Below are positions 10,488-21,230 of a stretch of DNA of 64,000 bases, in pieces. This DNA comes from Rallus limicola. Taxonomy: Eukaryota > Chordata > Aves > Gruiformes > Rallidae. Below the pieces are notes generated by a model. It saw only the letters and a program-made list of their open reading frames with translations, was not told the DNA's origin and did not search any database. The position numbers were made by a program, and so were the translations under genes. The stretch is taken from assembly GCA_022605955.1 (NCBI GenBank), contig JAKCOZ010000011.1, forward strand, positions 9,057,990 through 9,121,989, read 5' to 3'. Within the stretch, counting starts at the first letter, position 1. Each line of letters begins with the position of its first letter.

Positions 10488-11946
10488 CTGGAAAAGATTA
10501 GGTTCAGGACCATATAAGGAACATGAAGGTGCACAAATCCATGGGACCTGATGACATGCATCTGTGGGTCCTGAGGGAACTGGTGGATGAAGTACTAAAC
10601 CACTATACACCATATTTGAGAAGTCATGGCAGTTCAGGGAAGCCCCCACTCTTTGAAAAAGAGGAAAAACAACCCCCATTTTTAAAAAGGTGAAAATGGA
10701 AGACCCTAGGGAACTGTAGCCTGATCAGTGTCACCTCTGTGCCTGGCAAGATCATCAAACAGATCCTCCTGGAGACTATGCTCAGAGACATGGAAAACAA
10801 GGAAATTATTGGTGACAACCAATATAGCTTCACTAAGAGAAAATTCGTTCTGACAATTGGTTCTGACAATTGGTGGCCTTCTATGACAGGGTGACCAGAT
10901 TGGTGGATAATATAAGAGCAACTGACATCATCTACCTGGACTTGTGCAAGGTATTTGATGCTGTCCTGCACATGCTTGTCACTAAATTGGAAAGACAGGA
11001 ATTTGAAGGTTGGACAACTCAGTGGATAAGGAATTGTCTGGATGGTCATACTCAAAGAGTTGCAGTCAACAGCTTTATGTACAAGTGAGATCAATGATGA
11101 GTGGCATTCCTCAGGGGAACAGGTAGTGGGGTTCAGTGCACCCTCATAAAATTTGCCAATTACACAAATCTGTGTGGTGCATTTGACACACTAGAGCGAA
11201 GGGATACCATCCAGAGGAGACTTGACAGGCTTGAGATATGAGCATGTGTGAACTGCATGAAGTTAAAAGCCAAGTGCAAGGTCTTCTACACGGGATGGCA
11301 CAATCCCACACACAACAACAGTCTGGGGATTGATAGCAGCCCTGTGGAGATGGACTTGGAGATGTTGGTGGATGAGAACATGAGCCAGAAATGCATGCTT
11401 GCAGCCCAGAAAGCCAACTATATCCTGGGCTGCATCAAAACCAGCATGGCCAGCAGGTCAAGGAAGGGGATTATGCCTCTCTAGTCTGTTCTGGTGAACA
11501 CTCACCTGGAGTCAACCTCATAGAATCATCCACCTCTGGGATCCCCAACATAAGAACATGGAGCTCTTGGGGGAAGTCAGAAGAAGGCCAGAAAGATGAT
11601 CTGAGGGCTGGAACACCTCTCCCATGAATACAGGCTGAGACTGTTGAGGTCATTCAGCCTGGAGAAGAGGACACTCTGGGGAGACCTCAAGCAGCCTTCC
11701 AGTACCTAAAGGGATCCTACAGGAAAGCTTGAGAGGGACTGTTTGTTTACAAGGGTGTGTAGTGATAGCACAAGGGTAGGTTTACATTAGGTAAAACAAG
11801 TAAGACCTTGGCAGATGTTTCCCAGAGAAGCTGTGGCTGCCGCTGGATCCCTGGCAAGGATCAAAGCCAGGTTGAATGGAGATTTGGGCATCCCTAGATG
11901 ATCTTTGAAGTCCCTTTCAATCCAAACCAGTCTGTGATTCTGTGAT
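10488..11946 (+). mobile_element. CR1 LINE, degraded ORF2 from reverse transcriptase to 3' end
   Basis: This is the longest CR1 copy in the window. It begins around the conserved 'HKSMGPDDMHLWVL' stretch and passes through the reverse-transcriptase palm (motif A region readable as [10 protein letters not shown] near 10,931-10,961). It continues through the C-terminal '[13 protein letters not shown]' block (11,398-11,445) to the terminal 'GTGATTCTGTGATT' signature near 11,930-11,946. The frame is broken repeatedly. Three defects stand out: a 13-bp tandem duplication at 10,848-10,873; loss of about 60 bp of palm sequence near 11,120-11,135, where 'CTCAGGGGAACAGGTAGTGG' replaces the usual text between motifs B and C; and a catalytic FADD site that now reads FANY (11,152-11,163). 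The upstream half of the element is missing. It cannot encode active protein. Confidence 0.92.
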
Positions 11947-12709
11947 TTTATTATTTTGAGGGTTCAGAAATTTAAGGAAGATAGTATTTGATACTACCTC
12001 CTCTCCTCCCTCCAAACATTTTAAAAACTTTTTTTAACTTTAAAATAGTTTTTAATTATGAAATAACCACAGAAATGGGAAAAGGAGGGAATCAGAAGTA
12101 CTCAGTCCTCATACTAGGCAGTTGTTAACCACAAAGCTACCTTTGACTGCTATGTTTAATGATAGACGGACAATTATATTTTTAGGACTAAAGGGATCCA
12201 TTTTCCTCACTGCTTTTATTTGGGACTCATTCTATATAATTTTTTTCTGAAGTTCACTAATAATTCAGTTATTCAGTACATTTTAAAATGAAATTAAATA
12301 TTCATTTATTTATAATTCTATAAAAACAAGTGACTCTACATACATCTATCTGTTACATAGTAATGCATGTAGTAAATAAATATAAAAAAATCCCTTCAGT
12401 CCTTTTAATTCCTTTAGTGACTTCTGTTTATGGAGTTTTTCAGAAATGCAAGAGAGTCTCATGCTATTGGGTGCTATTATCTGCTCAATATTTATCTTGC
12501 TTTTCTCTTTGAAGTAGTAACAATTGCTACAAAATACGAATAATTACCTGAGACCGAATGTCATGTTTTTGACCGCTCACCATGCGATCAGTTTCTCTTT
12601 TGCTTTTTAGGGTATTGCTTGCGGAATTATATTCTCATTTAAATAGTTCATCTTGCTGATGCAACGGTACTTCCTGTGGTGAAGATGAAGTTTCTATTTT
12701 CTTTCCCAG
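11947..12709. other. No gene seen; AT-rich unique sequence
   Basis: I see no repeat family or gene. From about 12,540 the text changes character and contains several CpGs and two pyrimidine-rich acceptor-like sites (AG at 12,609-12,610 and 12,708-12,709). The second begins the exon-like segment described next. Confidence 0.4.
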
Positions 12710-12794
12710 GACATTTTTAGTGGTGAAAGATATGTTTCTTCAGCTGACGAGAAGTTACCCTGCAAGACAGCGTAGGGAATAAAAGCCTAAAATG
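12710..12794 (+). other. Exon-like segment with strong acceptor and donor
   Basis: The acceptor TTTCTATTTTCTTTCCCAG ends at 12,709. The donor AAAATG/GTAAGG lies at 12,794/12,795. The 85 bases between read DIFSGERYVSSADEKLPCK and then TA and TAG in one frame, so as protein it would be a terminal piece. A GGAATAAAAG after that stop could act as a poly(A) signal. A spliced noncoding exon is equally plausible. The segment and its upstream flank hold more CpGs (GACGAG, AGCGTAG, GCGGAA, ACCGAA) than neighbouring DNA. No product is recognised. Chance co-occurrence of splice motifs cannot be excluded. Confidence 0.25.
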
Positions 12795-14981
12795 GTAAGG
12801 TCTTGTATGGGTAAGAGGCTGCAGAAATGCCCAGGTATTGCTTCTGCATGTGAAAAAGAACCTGCACTTAGCAACCTGCTCAAGTCAGGAAACCTATTGA
12901 GTGTTGCACTAAGTTCTGATTTGAAAAGGCATTGATCAGACTCAGTGCTAATTCTTTCACTGTGCTTTATGGGAGTGGGATAGGTTCTCTTCCCATCGAG
13001 CTGATGGTAGCTCTGCCATTGATTTCATTTGGAGTAATAGCATCAGACCAAGTGTCTGTTGCAGGACAATAAAGTACAGTTTATTTAAGTGCATGAGAGG
13101 ATTTTATGAGACAGCAAAGCACATGGGCTGTTGAGAGTAGAAGCAGCAAATAAACTAGACAAGTAAGACAAACAATTCCAGGCTTCATTCTTTGTGATCC
13201 ACCATTTTTCTGTATCTGTTGATTACAAATCCCAGTTTTTAATCTCTTCAGCTGCTAACCACCCACAACAATACTTCTTAATTCAATCTATATTCCTTGC
13301 CTAAATACTAGCTTTCTTCCTAAAGATGTCTGTCTTGTTTTTAGTCCTGGGAAGTTTAATCTTTTACTACTTTCTTTCTGTAGACCTGTTGGATTATTTC
13401 ACTTTCCATGTCATCAGACCATACTACCTGAGTGTTATAAATCATCAGGCCACTTCCATAGCAGTCTACCATCTGTGCTCACTATTATTTTAACAGTTCT
13501 TTCAATACACTGATTTACTGTGTGAAACGATCCTAATAATCTTGTTAAGTTATTTCTTTTTAAACTGTATGCATCAGTACTTTTGACTCATTTTTTCTTT
13601 AGGAAGATCCCAAGGGCTCAATTTAAAGGTGCCTTCAGGTTTCAGAAACTTTTATTATTACCAAATTGCAATTTCTTTCCTTACCTTGCTGGTCAGTAGT
13701 AAGAGCATGCATTGGAATTTGGTTGTTCATCATTTGCTCTACCAAATTTAAAAGTCTAGGCATAGAGTAACTTTTAATATCCACCTTACCCCCAAAAATT
13801 TATTTTGTTCATTCACAGGCTTAGTGCCTGCAAAATAGAAATAAACCAACCAAATAAATAAAAATCATCTTGGAGAATTTTAAATTGAAAGGCAACAGAG
13901 AAGTACAGTATAGAAGATGGAGGGTTGTCTAATGTTATCATAGAATTTAGAAATGGACACTCAGATGCAAAAAATGCATATTATTTTTTCCCTGCAATAT
14001 GTTTGGATTATTTAAATATCTACAATTGGTAGTAGAGGTGTACCTATCTTTGGTGAAAAAAAAAATAATTTTTTTCTCTTGATGGGATGACAGTCCACGT
14101 TCTACAGAAGTTGGATTTTCCATTGTCATTAACAGTAAAAAGAAAAAAGAAAAAAACTTTGCAAGAGAGTGAATTTCGCTCTTCGTCTTTCCTAGTTTGA
14201 ACTTGTTTTATGTCCTTTCCTACACTACAGCTGTCTGGGGTTTGGATTTTTTTTGTTTGTTTGTTTGTGGTTTTTTTAAAAATAGTTATAGTAATTAATT
14301 CAGTAATTCTTCATTAGTAGAATGTATATTCCTATTCAAATTCTGCATTGTAATTCCTTTTTTTCAATTTTTCCCACCTAATATATTTTTTCAAGTATGA
14401 ATTTTTTTTGGTCATCAACAATGTATGAACAATCTTTTTTTTCCATTAAAAAAAAAGAAACTGAAAATCCAGGAAAAGATAGATTTTGCATTATTTTTTA
14501 ACTCATTTTTTTCTTATATCTTCCCCACAAGTATTTCCCATTATGGTAATATAAAGTAGTAAGAAACTAGGAAAACATGACTCTTCATATTATCTGATGG
14601 AGTGCTTTCAGTGTCAGATTGACAGTGATAGAATAATAATGGGAGAAATGCTGCATGATGTTGGTGGAAATATGAGCAGACATTGAAAATTATTTGTAAT
14701 AGCAGTAACACATTTACTTTCAGCCTACTTAGTTGTTGCAAATAGGACCTAGCATTAATGTCCTTTGCTGCTGCAAAAAACTTTAAATTATATTCTGTAG
14801 AATATATTAAGAAAACTATATTTCATTAAGCTGTTTTGCCTTCACTCTGAAAATCATTGAGCAAAAAAAAATATGAAATAATGTCACAACATTATGTAGG
14901 TTTCCTTGAGTCCTAGAAGTAAGAAACTATGACAAAAGTTATGGTACTATTAAAACAACTTAATTTTCATATGGCTCATTC
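12795..14981. other. No gene seen; AT-rich unique sequence
   Basis: No gene or clear repeat family is visible apart from T-rich low-complexity DNA, including T8 followed by TTTG units at 14,250-14,276. The stretch near 13,005-13,050 weakly resembles an old amniote repeat. Confidence 0.4.
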
Positions 14982-14989
14982 ATGCAGTA
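14982..14989. repeat. Left copy of 8-bp direct repeat flanking the LTR-like element
   Basis: ATGCAGTA lies immediately before the TG that starts the 14,990-16,156 element. An identical octamer lies immediately after its terminal CA. This is interpreted as a target-site duplication. Confidence 0.7.
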
Positions 14990-16156
14990 TGTGGTGGTTT
15001 GACCCTGGCTAGAGACCAGAAGCTCAACAAAGTTGCACTTTAGCTCCCCTTTTCAACTGGACAGGGGAGAAAATATATATTGAGAGGCTTAGGAGTCGAG
15101 ATAGGGACAGGGAGAGATCATTCCACAGTGTCACAGGCAGAACAGACTCAACACAGAATAAAGGAAACTCACTAATTTATTATACTACACTGCACAACCA
15201 GTGACAGAGTTGGGTAATGAAAAGTAAATCAGATCTTAAAGCACCTCCTCCCACCCCTCCCTTCTCAGCAGACTTCACTTTAGTCATGATTTCATTCCCT
15301 TCTTCCCCCACATTGAGGCACAGGAAGGGGCAGATAATGGGGGAATGGGGGTTTCAGTCAGTTCTTCATGAGCTGTTTTCCTTCTTAGCCAGGAGGGAGG
15401 CATTTCTCACACCCTTCCCCTGCTGCACCATGGGGTCCCATCCACGGGAAACAGTCCTCCACAAACTTCTCCAATGTGAGTCCTGTCTGTCAGGGCTTCT
15501 GCTCTTCACCAGGTGCTCCAGCATGGGTCACTGCTATGGGGTGCAGTCACAAATCATAGAATGTCTCTCAGGCCCAGACTGCTCCAGCCTGGTCCTGCAC
15601 AGTCACAAGCCACCCCCAGCAAACTGGCTCCGTCGTGAGTCTCTCTCTCTCATCAATGTGTCTCTGTCTCACTCCACAGGCTGCAACTGCTAGCAGAGGC
15701 TTGCTCCAACATGGGTCATAGCATCTTTTGTATGTCTCCCCCTACTCCAGTGTGGGGCCTCTACATGGTCTGCAGGTGGAGTCTTGGCCTTTTCCATGGG
15801 CTGCAGGGGGACACCTGCTCTACCATGGTTTTCTCAAAGGGCTGCTAGGGCATCTTTCTGTCCAGCACTTGGGGTGCCTCCTACCCTGCCCTTCCCTGGC
15901 CTGCACAGTTCCTTACATCTCACTCCCTTCTCTGGGGACAAAAAGGGGCTGCTTGCGGGTTTTTTTTCTCCTAAATGTGATTCCCAGAGGCGCTGTGACC
16001 ATCTCTGATGGGCTTGGCCTTGGTCAGCAGTGACTCTGGCCTTGAGCCAGCTGGTGTTTGCTCTGTGGGTCCTGCAGAGAGCTTCTGGCTGCTCCTCACA
16101 GAAACCATCCCAGCAGCCCCCCCTTTCTCACCAGAAGCCAAACACACAAAACTACA
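14990..16156. mobile_element. LTR-like retroposon (neoavian LTR family), about 1.17 kb
   Basis: The element starts TGTGGTGGTTTGACCCTGGC and ends CACACAAAACTACA, so it has the TG...CA ends of an LTR with a short imperfect inverted repeat (TGTGGT versus ACTACA). The interior has the repeated 'CTGCTCCAGC.TGGGTC' and 'CACGGG' modules and the 'AGAGGCGCTGTGACC' to 'GGGCTTGGCCTTGGTCAGCAG' block. I recall these from a high-copy neoavian LTR (possibly the TguLTR5 group). Orientation is uncertain. An AATAAA sits at about 15,158. GC-rich repeats give long fortuitous open frames (up to 158 codons at 15,217-15,693); none resembles a retroviral protein. No internal gag, pol or env sequence is present, so it is a solo LTR or nonautonomous copy. 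The flanks are an exact 8-bp direct repeat. Confidence 0.75.
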
Positions 16157-16164
16157 ATGCAGTA
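16157..16164. repeat. Right copy of 8-bp direct repeat flanking the LTR-like element
   Basis: ATGCAGTA is identical to 14,982-14,989 and directly abuts the element's terminal CTACA. Confidence 0.7.
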
Positions 16165-17041
16165 GAAAACCAATGGTGGAGAATTTAAAAATAAAGATCT
16201 GGGGGAATGCAGATACCAGTTTTAAGAAAGATGCATTTGAACTAGACAATCAATCCAGTGTGCCCTTCAGAAATTATCACCAGATACAGGTGGCTTTACC
16301 AAAAATATTTTATCCTATCTCCTACTTCTTGGAAAAATAGTTTAAGAACACCACATCTCCATCTTGTTCTATGTTAATACACTGGTTACTGAGTCTGTTT
16401 GTTGTGATCTAGCATAAGTTCCCTGAAGAACCCTGGGAGGATGTTACTCACACAGTTGCATACCTAGTAGTACCTCTGAGCACATTTAACTACAGGACAT
16501 TATTAACATATTGAAGAAGGTGGTGGATTGAACAAAGCATACTGACATAAATCAGTGTACTCCAATCTTCCTTTCAGTATAACAAAGAGGGTTATGAGCA
16601 ATTGTACCTTAGTGTCTTGATGTGTTTATTATGTTTTCTTTCTGTAACTGTAAAATTATTAGAAGGAACCACGAGATATCATCACCATAGAGGAAAATCA
16701 TTTGTGTGCAATGATAGATATTCCTTATGTTATATGTCAACAAAAGTATTATTTCCTTGTGGTAATAAAAGCCCTTTTGAAGAAAGTGTCCAAAGATGAA
16801 TAAAGATAAACCAGGAATGAAATTAATATGAAGGAGGAAATACTACAAAGAATTAGAAAAATTTACAATATGATCTTCAATGCAGGAAATCTTTCTATTA
16901 TTAACAATGCTCTTAACCTTGAAGACATACATTTTTGTCTCTGGTCTCTGCTATGTTTGCTTTATTTAGCAACTGGCCAAAAGGCTTTGCATTGGTTACA
17001 TTAATTATTGGTGAATTGCAGGCTTGGTAGTTGTGTAAAAG
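16165..17041. other. No gene seen
   Basis: This is unique AT-rich DNA. The open frame at 16,602-16,799 has no supporting context. Confidence 0.4.
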
Positions 17042-17149
17042 ATGATGATAGCTGGAGAGCTACAGCTGGATCGAGATGTGGCAGCCCACCTGCTAAGCAG
17101 GGAAAAAGAACTAGAGAGCATCAAACAAGTGCTTCATTCTCTGCAGTAG
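17042..17149 (+). other. Short coding-like open frame, helical peptide (unidentified)
   Basis: Two ATGs in a row at 17,042 open a 35-codon frame ending at TAG (17,147-17,149). The peptide contains ELQLDRDVAAHLLSREKELE and has a heptad-like pattern of leucines with alternating acidic and basic residues, typical of a coiled coil. Local base composition is more balanced than the flanks. There is an AG at 17,020-17,021 (GAATTGCAG) that could be an acceptor, but the pyrimidine tract is poor. On the opposite strand, CTTTTTCCCTGCTTAG forms an acceptor-like site in the same DNA. It could be a relic exon, a pseudogene piece or chance. I do not recognise the gene. Confidence 0.2.
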
Positions 17150-17747
17150 CTTCATAATTAATCTCAATCAAAATCAATTTCCAAAGATTTCAGTACTGGA
17201 ATTTCCTTGAGCTGTAAATTAGTAAAATAACCAAAAAATAGTGGGAAAAGTGAGTTCTCCAAACTTTAAAAGAATCATTGAGCAATAATGTCCAAGACTG
17301 CATCTAAATTCTGTTATACGGCAGGGGAAGGTCATGTAACAATACTTGGACTGAAATTTAAGCAGCCCGTCATTTGGAACTCCTTGCATGTAATGCTTCC
17401 ATACTGGGACTGATTTAAGGAAACTTGACACTAACAACATTAAAGTTCAAAATGACTTGGTTTCACTAGATTGTTAAATATCATTGCTTAAATAATGTAT
17501 GTGCAATAATAATTTAAATTTTCTCTGCGGATCATTCTACTGGGTTAAAGCTAAAATAACTTGCCAATATTTATGGTATTCATACATGTCATGAAGAATT
17601 TTTTTAACTGTTATTGTCCATTCTGAGAATAAAAACAAAATCAAGTCTAAAAATACTGCAAATTGTTTTTCTTATTATGGGACTTCTCCTTCTCAATATA
17701 TTCTAGTTCTTTCTTTATTATATTTAAAGCAAAAGCAATAAACCCCA

Positions 17748-17809
17748 ATTGTTTTCATGAAAGATGTGGCTTAGATACATTCCTTCAAAATTGTATTCAT
17801 GAAAACAAT
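17748..17809. repeat. Perfect 14-bp inverted repeat, 34-nt spacer
   Basis: ATTGTTTTCATGAA at 17,748-17,761 is the exact reverse complement of TTCATGAAAACAAT at 17,796-17,809. The transcript could form a 62-nt stem-loop with a large loop. There is no further pairing in the loop that I can see. Confidence 0.75.
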
Positions 17810-17942
17810 GCCCAGGAGATGGTTTTAAAAGCTACCATCATTACATAATTTCAGAAAACACACATCCTCAGTTTGGCTTAAATCCTGTACAGCTTGCAGA
17901 GGTTTACTTGATTTAACTTCACTGCTAATATGCTTAAATGAG

Positions 17943-17977
17943 GTGTGTGCATGTGTGTGCATGTGTATATGTGTGTA
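17943..17977. repeat. Imperfect (TG)n with CA/TA interruptions
   Basis: TG-rich DNA carries repeated GTGTGTGCAT units and then GTATATGTGTG. Confidence 0.85.
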
Positions 17978-18499
17978 ATATTTGCTACTAATGAACAGGG
18001 CCATTTCTACTGCAACACTTGATTATAGGGAGCAATTATGCAAAGAGCATATGAAAAATATTTTATATTTTTTTATGTGAATGTAAAGTAAACTGAAGGG
18101 AAACCGTTTTTCCTCTGCCTGGTTCTGAATTGACATTTTTGAGGGGTTGCCCAAATAGATAAATGGGCAAATTATGAAGGAAGAAGTGGAAAAGGAACAT
18201 TTGACGGTAAAAGTATTATTTGTATATTCAACTAGGCATCGCTTTTTCTCCAGATAAATCTGCAATATATTACAAGGGACTAGCCTTTTGAAGAATCTAT
18301 GGATTTAGATAGATGTCTGATACAATTTTAAACATTACCTAAATATTTGACTCCCACTGATTTTAATTGGAGCAGGTGCCTGAATTTATTTTGAGAATCC
18401 TTCACATTGCATACCAGTGCTTTTAAATGCTCTTTATATCCTATCACTGCATAAAGAATTTTGCATAACTTTCTTCATTTGAGAAAATTATGAGTAGAT

Positions 18500-18531
<32 letters not shown>

Positions 18532-18575
18532 TATATCTAGATGTGTATATATATATATGCGCACACACACACATT
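18500..18575. repeat. Compound (AT)n(AC)n / (TA)n(CA)n array
   Basis: ATATATAT leads into 11-12 AC units, then ATATATCTAGATGTGTATATATATATATG and GCGCACACACACACA. The alternating purine-pyrimidine order makes it a candidate Z-DNA or cruciform site. It is likely length-variable. Confidence 0.9.
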
Positions 18576-19303
18576 AATCTTTTCGGAGCTGGATCCTAGA
18601 TTTTCAGATACAGTAAATTAAATTAAGTAAGAAAATATAAAATTTGCATTGAAATTCAATGGATATACTTTAGATACATAACTCTTGGTAGACTATTTGG
18701 GAGATTTCCTTTGTATATTACTGTATTAGTTGATGAGACAAAATAAACAGGAAAAATATTCTTTTTATCTAACGTGATACAAATTTTAGCATCCATTATG
18801 AAAAACTAGCTGAAATGTTGTAATGTTTTATAATAAATAAATACAGAGTCTTCCATTCTGGCAGATCATATTTGATCATGTTAGTGAATAAATGTTAAGA
18901 TTTGGATTCATCCTAACACATGAAGATACTACAGTATAGACATCTGTGCTTGAGTTAGTGTCCATACACTGCCTTTAATATCAGTAGAGATATGAACAAA
19001 GCTACAACTATGCAATTCATTTAATACTGAATAGACTTCTAAAAAAACCCATAGAATATTTCTGCCTACTTCTCTCCTCTGACTACAAAGGGACATCTGT
19101 GTGACAAGGGTAGAAAAAGGGGTAGAAATGATATCTGACTGCCTCCTCTGACAGCAGTGGATGCATTGCCCTAAAATAAATCTGACATGCATACTTAGCA
19201 GTGCTTCATGGTAGCTGTCATTTTTCCATTTCCTTGTCTGCTTGGTGCATACCACTTCCTGGGTAAAACTGGACCAAACCATTTTATTTTTGGTAATTTA
19301 GAG

Positions 19304-19341
19304 AAACTGAGTTTCTCACGATGTGAGAAAGAACTCAGTTT
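19304..19341. repeat. Tight hairpin: 16-bp arms, 3-nt loop, 3-nt bulge
   Basis: AAACTGAGTTTCTCAC at 19,304-19,319 pairs with GTGAGAAA-GAA-CTCAGTTT at 19,323-19,341. All 16 positions pair once the GAA bulge is removed, around a GAT loop. No LTR, tRNA or terminator context is seen. Confidence 0.75.
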
Positions 19342-21230
19342 ATTAATTCTTTATTTTTTATGAATTGTTTATATGGAGAATTTGTCACGGTGTTATATTT
19401 CAGATACTTCTTTTATAAAAACAAACAGTAACATTTGGGCCTAAAGTACTGTGTTTGGCATTTTCTCTTTTAATGTAAAGGATACCCTTGCCAGGGAAGA
19501 CAAATCACTCACTTCCAGATCACAGTCAATTACTTCAAGAACTGCTGGAGAGTTTCACTTCTGAAGAATTAACTTTTTGGCTACCAGAGCTCTCAAAAGT
19601 GACAAATTGCCTAGCATGTAGCTTGAAAGATCATGTGGGAAAGTGAAATTTAGAGCTATTTATGATTTCCTCCCTGGAAAGAATTGATTTTATTTCATTG
19701 CTGTAGAAGCTGAACTGAACAGCATATGTTCCAGGTTTAGCATTTACCACGTGCCTTTGTTATTAGCTCTAGGACTAGCATCAGACACTCTCACTGGAGT
19801 GTGAAGATTATGTGTTTGTAGGTTAGCTCTACCTTTTCATTGGTTCTAGATTAGATGAATAACGGATAGCTCTTTTTTATCATTCCCTTGGGGCTTCTGA
19901 TGGGATTTATGAAGGCAGGAGCAAGGTCCATTCAGGCAAGGAGCAAGTACAAGCAAACACTACGGTTTTTGCAGGTACTTCCTAGAGTGTTGATGGATAT
20001 TCCAAGCACAATCACAGCATTAACCAAGAAAACAATATAACTAACAAAGGTGTTTGGTTAATCGCTAAATTTCCTAACATGAAGAGTGCCCGCAAAAAAT
20101 ACAATCCCAAATCTGGGAAAACCAAACTAAAGCACTCAAGCAATGTGTCAGAACTAAGCAATTGGTATTTAACTTTTTAAAAATGTCCATTATGGCATGT
20201 TTTTGACTATAGAGCAGCCCTCTCTGATACAGAAATATTATAGACTGACTTATGTGTTATCACCCACCAATATCTGAAGCACCTTGTTCAGAAACAGACT
20301 TAATGATGATGATAGTACTGTATTTGGAAATAATTCTATTGAATGCTATCTGAAAAAAATTGCCCCAATTTTGTACATACAGTTGGCATTTCCATAAATG
20401 AAACAAACACCTGCATGCACAAGCACTCCTAGCTCATATAAATGCAAAGTTTATGAGTTTGGACATCTGTGTTTGCTAACAGTTGTCACCATAATTTAGA
20501 AGGTCCTGGGAAGCGAAGGGTTATGGAATTAATCTTGACATATATTTCTGAAGATGAGGCATTTTATGTAGACTGTCTGCTATGTGCCAGTGTGTGTGTG
20601 TATATTTTATTAAAATGTACAATATATTAAGGCATAAACTATTATATTTTATACAGGGATATTATTTTTCTATTAATACACGTCCAAATTCAGGAAGACA
20701 TTTCAGTACTTATCTATCATGCCTTCAGTTAATTTCACTTCCGTACATTAAATCATTTTCAAAAACAAGGATACTTTTCTGAATCAAGGCCAGAAAGATA
20801 CTGTTGCTAGCTATGCAGTTATCTTCCTATCAGTTGATACAATAAAGCATGCTTATTTCCCTAAGGTCATACAAATGTTATTCTATAAAATCCAGTGATT
20901 TCATTGGCTGGTTAATTGATTTTCAGAGGAGAGTCATGAAATGACCAACTCACTAACAAGCAGAATTTAGCAGCCAGGATCCACTGCTTTGGCTGGAAGG
21001 GAGGAAAAATTCACAGCTGGAAGAATAAAAAAAGAATCAAACTGACAATATTGTAGCCAAAGGCTCCAGTCATTGTTCAAACTTCTCTAACCTGTACTTT
21101 AAGGTATTTTTAATCTCATCTCTTTTCATTTACAGTGGCAGGTAAAACAAATATGTGAAATGCTACATTGGTAGGGGAACAGGTTGTTTTGTTTATTAAG
21201 TCAGAGTGAAATGTTGATTTACACTAAGAA

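Noticed and set aside
10624..11094. 156-codon minus-strand open frame
   Set aside because: It is the antisense of the CR1 reverse-transcriptase region on the plus strand.
15217..16340. Several open frames of 74-158 codons as possible genes
   Set aside because: They lie mostly inside the LTR-like element at 14,990-16,156, overlap in different frames and strands, and arise from its GC-rich internal modules. No retroviral or cellular domain is visible.
3469..18575. CRISPR array, operons, bacterial-type terminators or ribosome binding sites
   Set aside because: The direct repeats are microsatellites without spacers. The sequence is clearly vertebrate, so bacterial features are not expected and none was seen.
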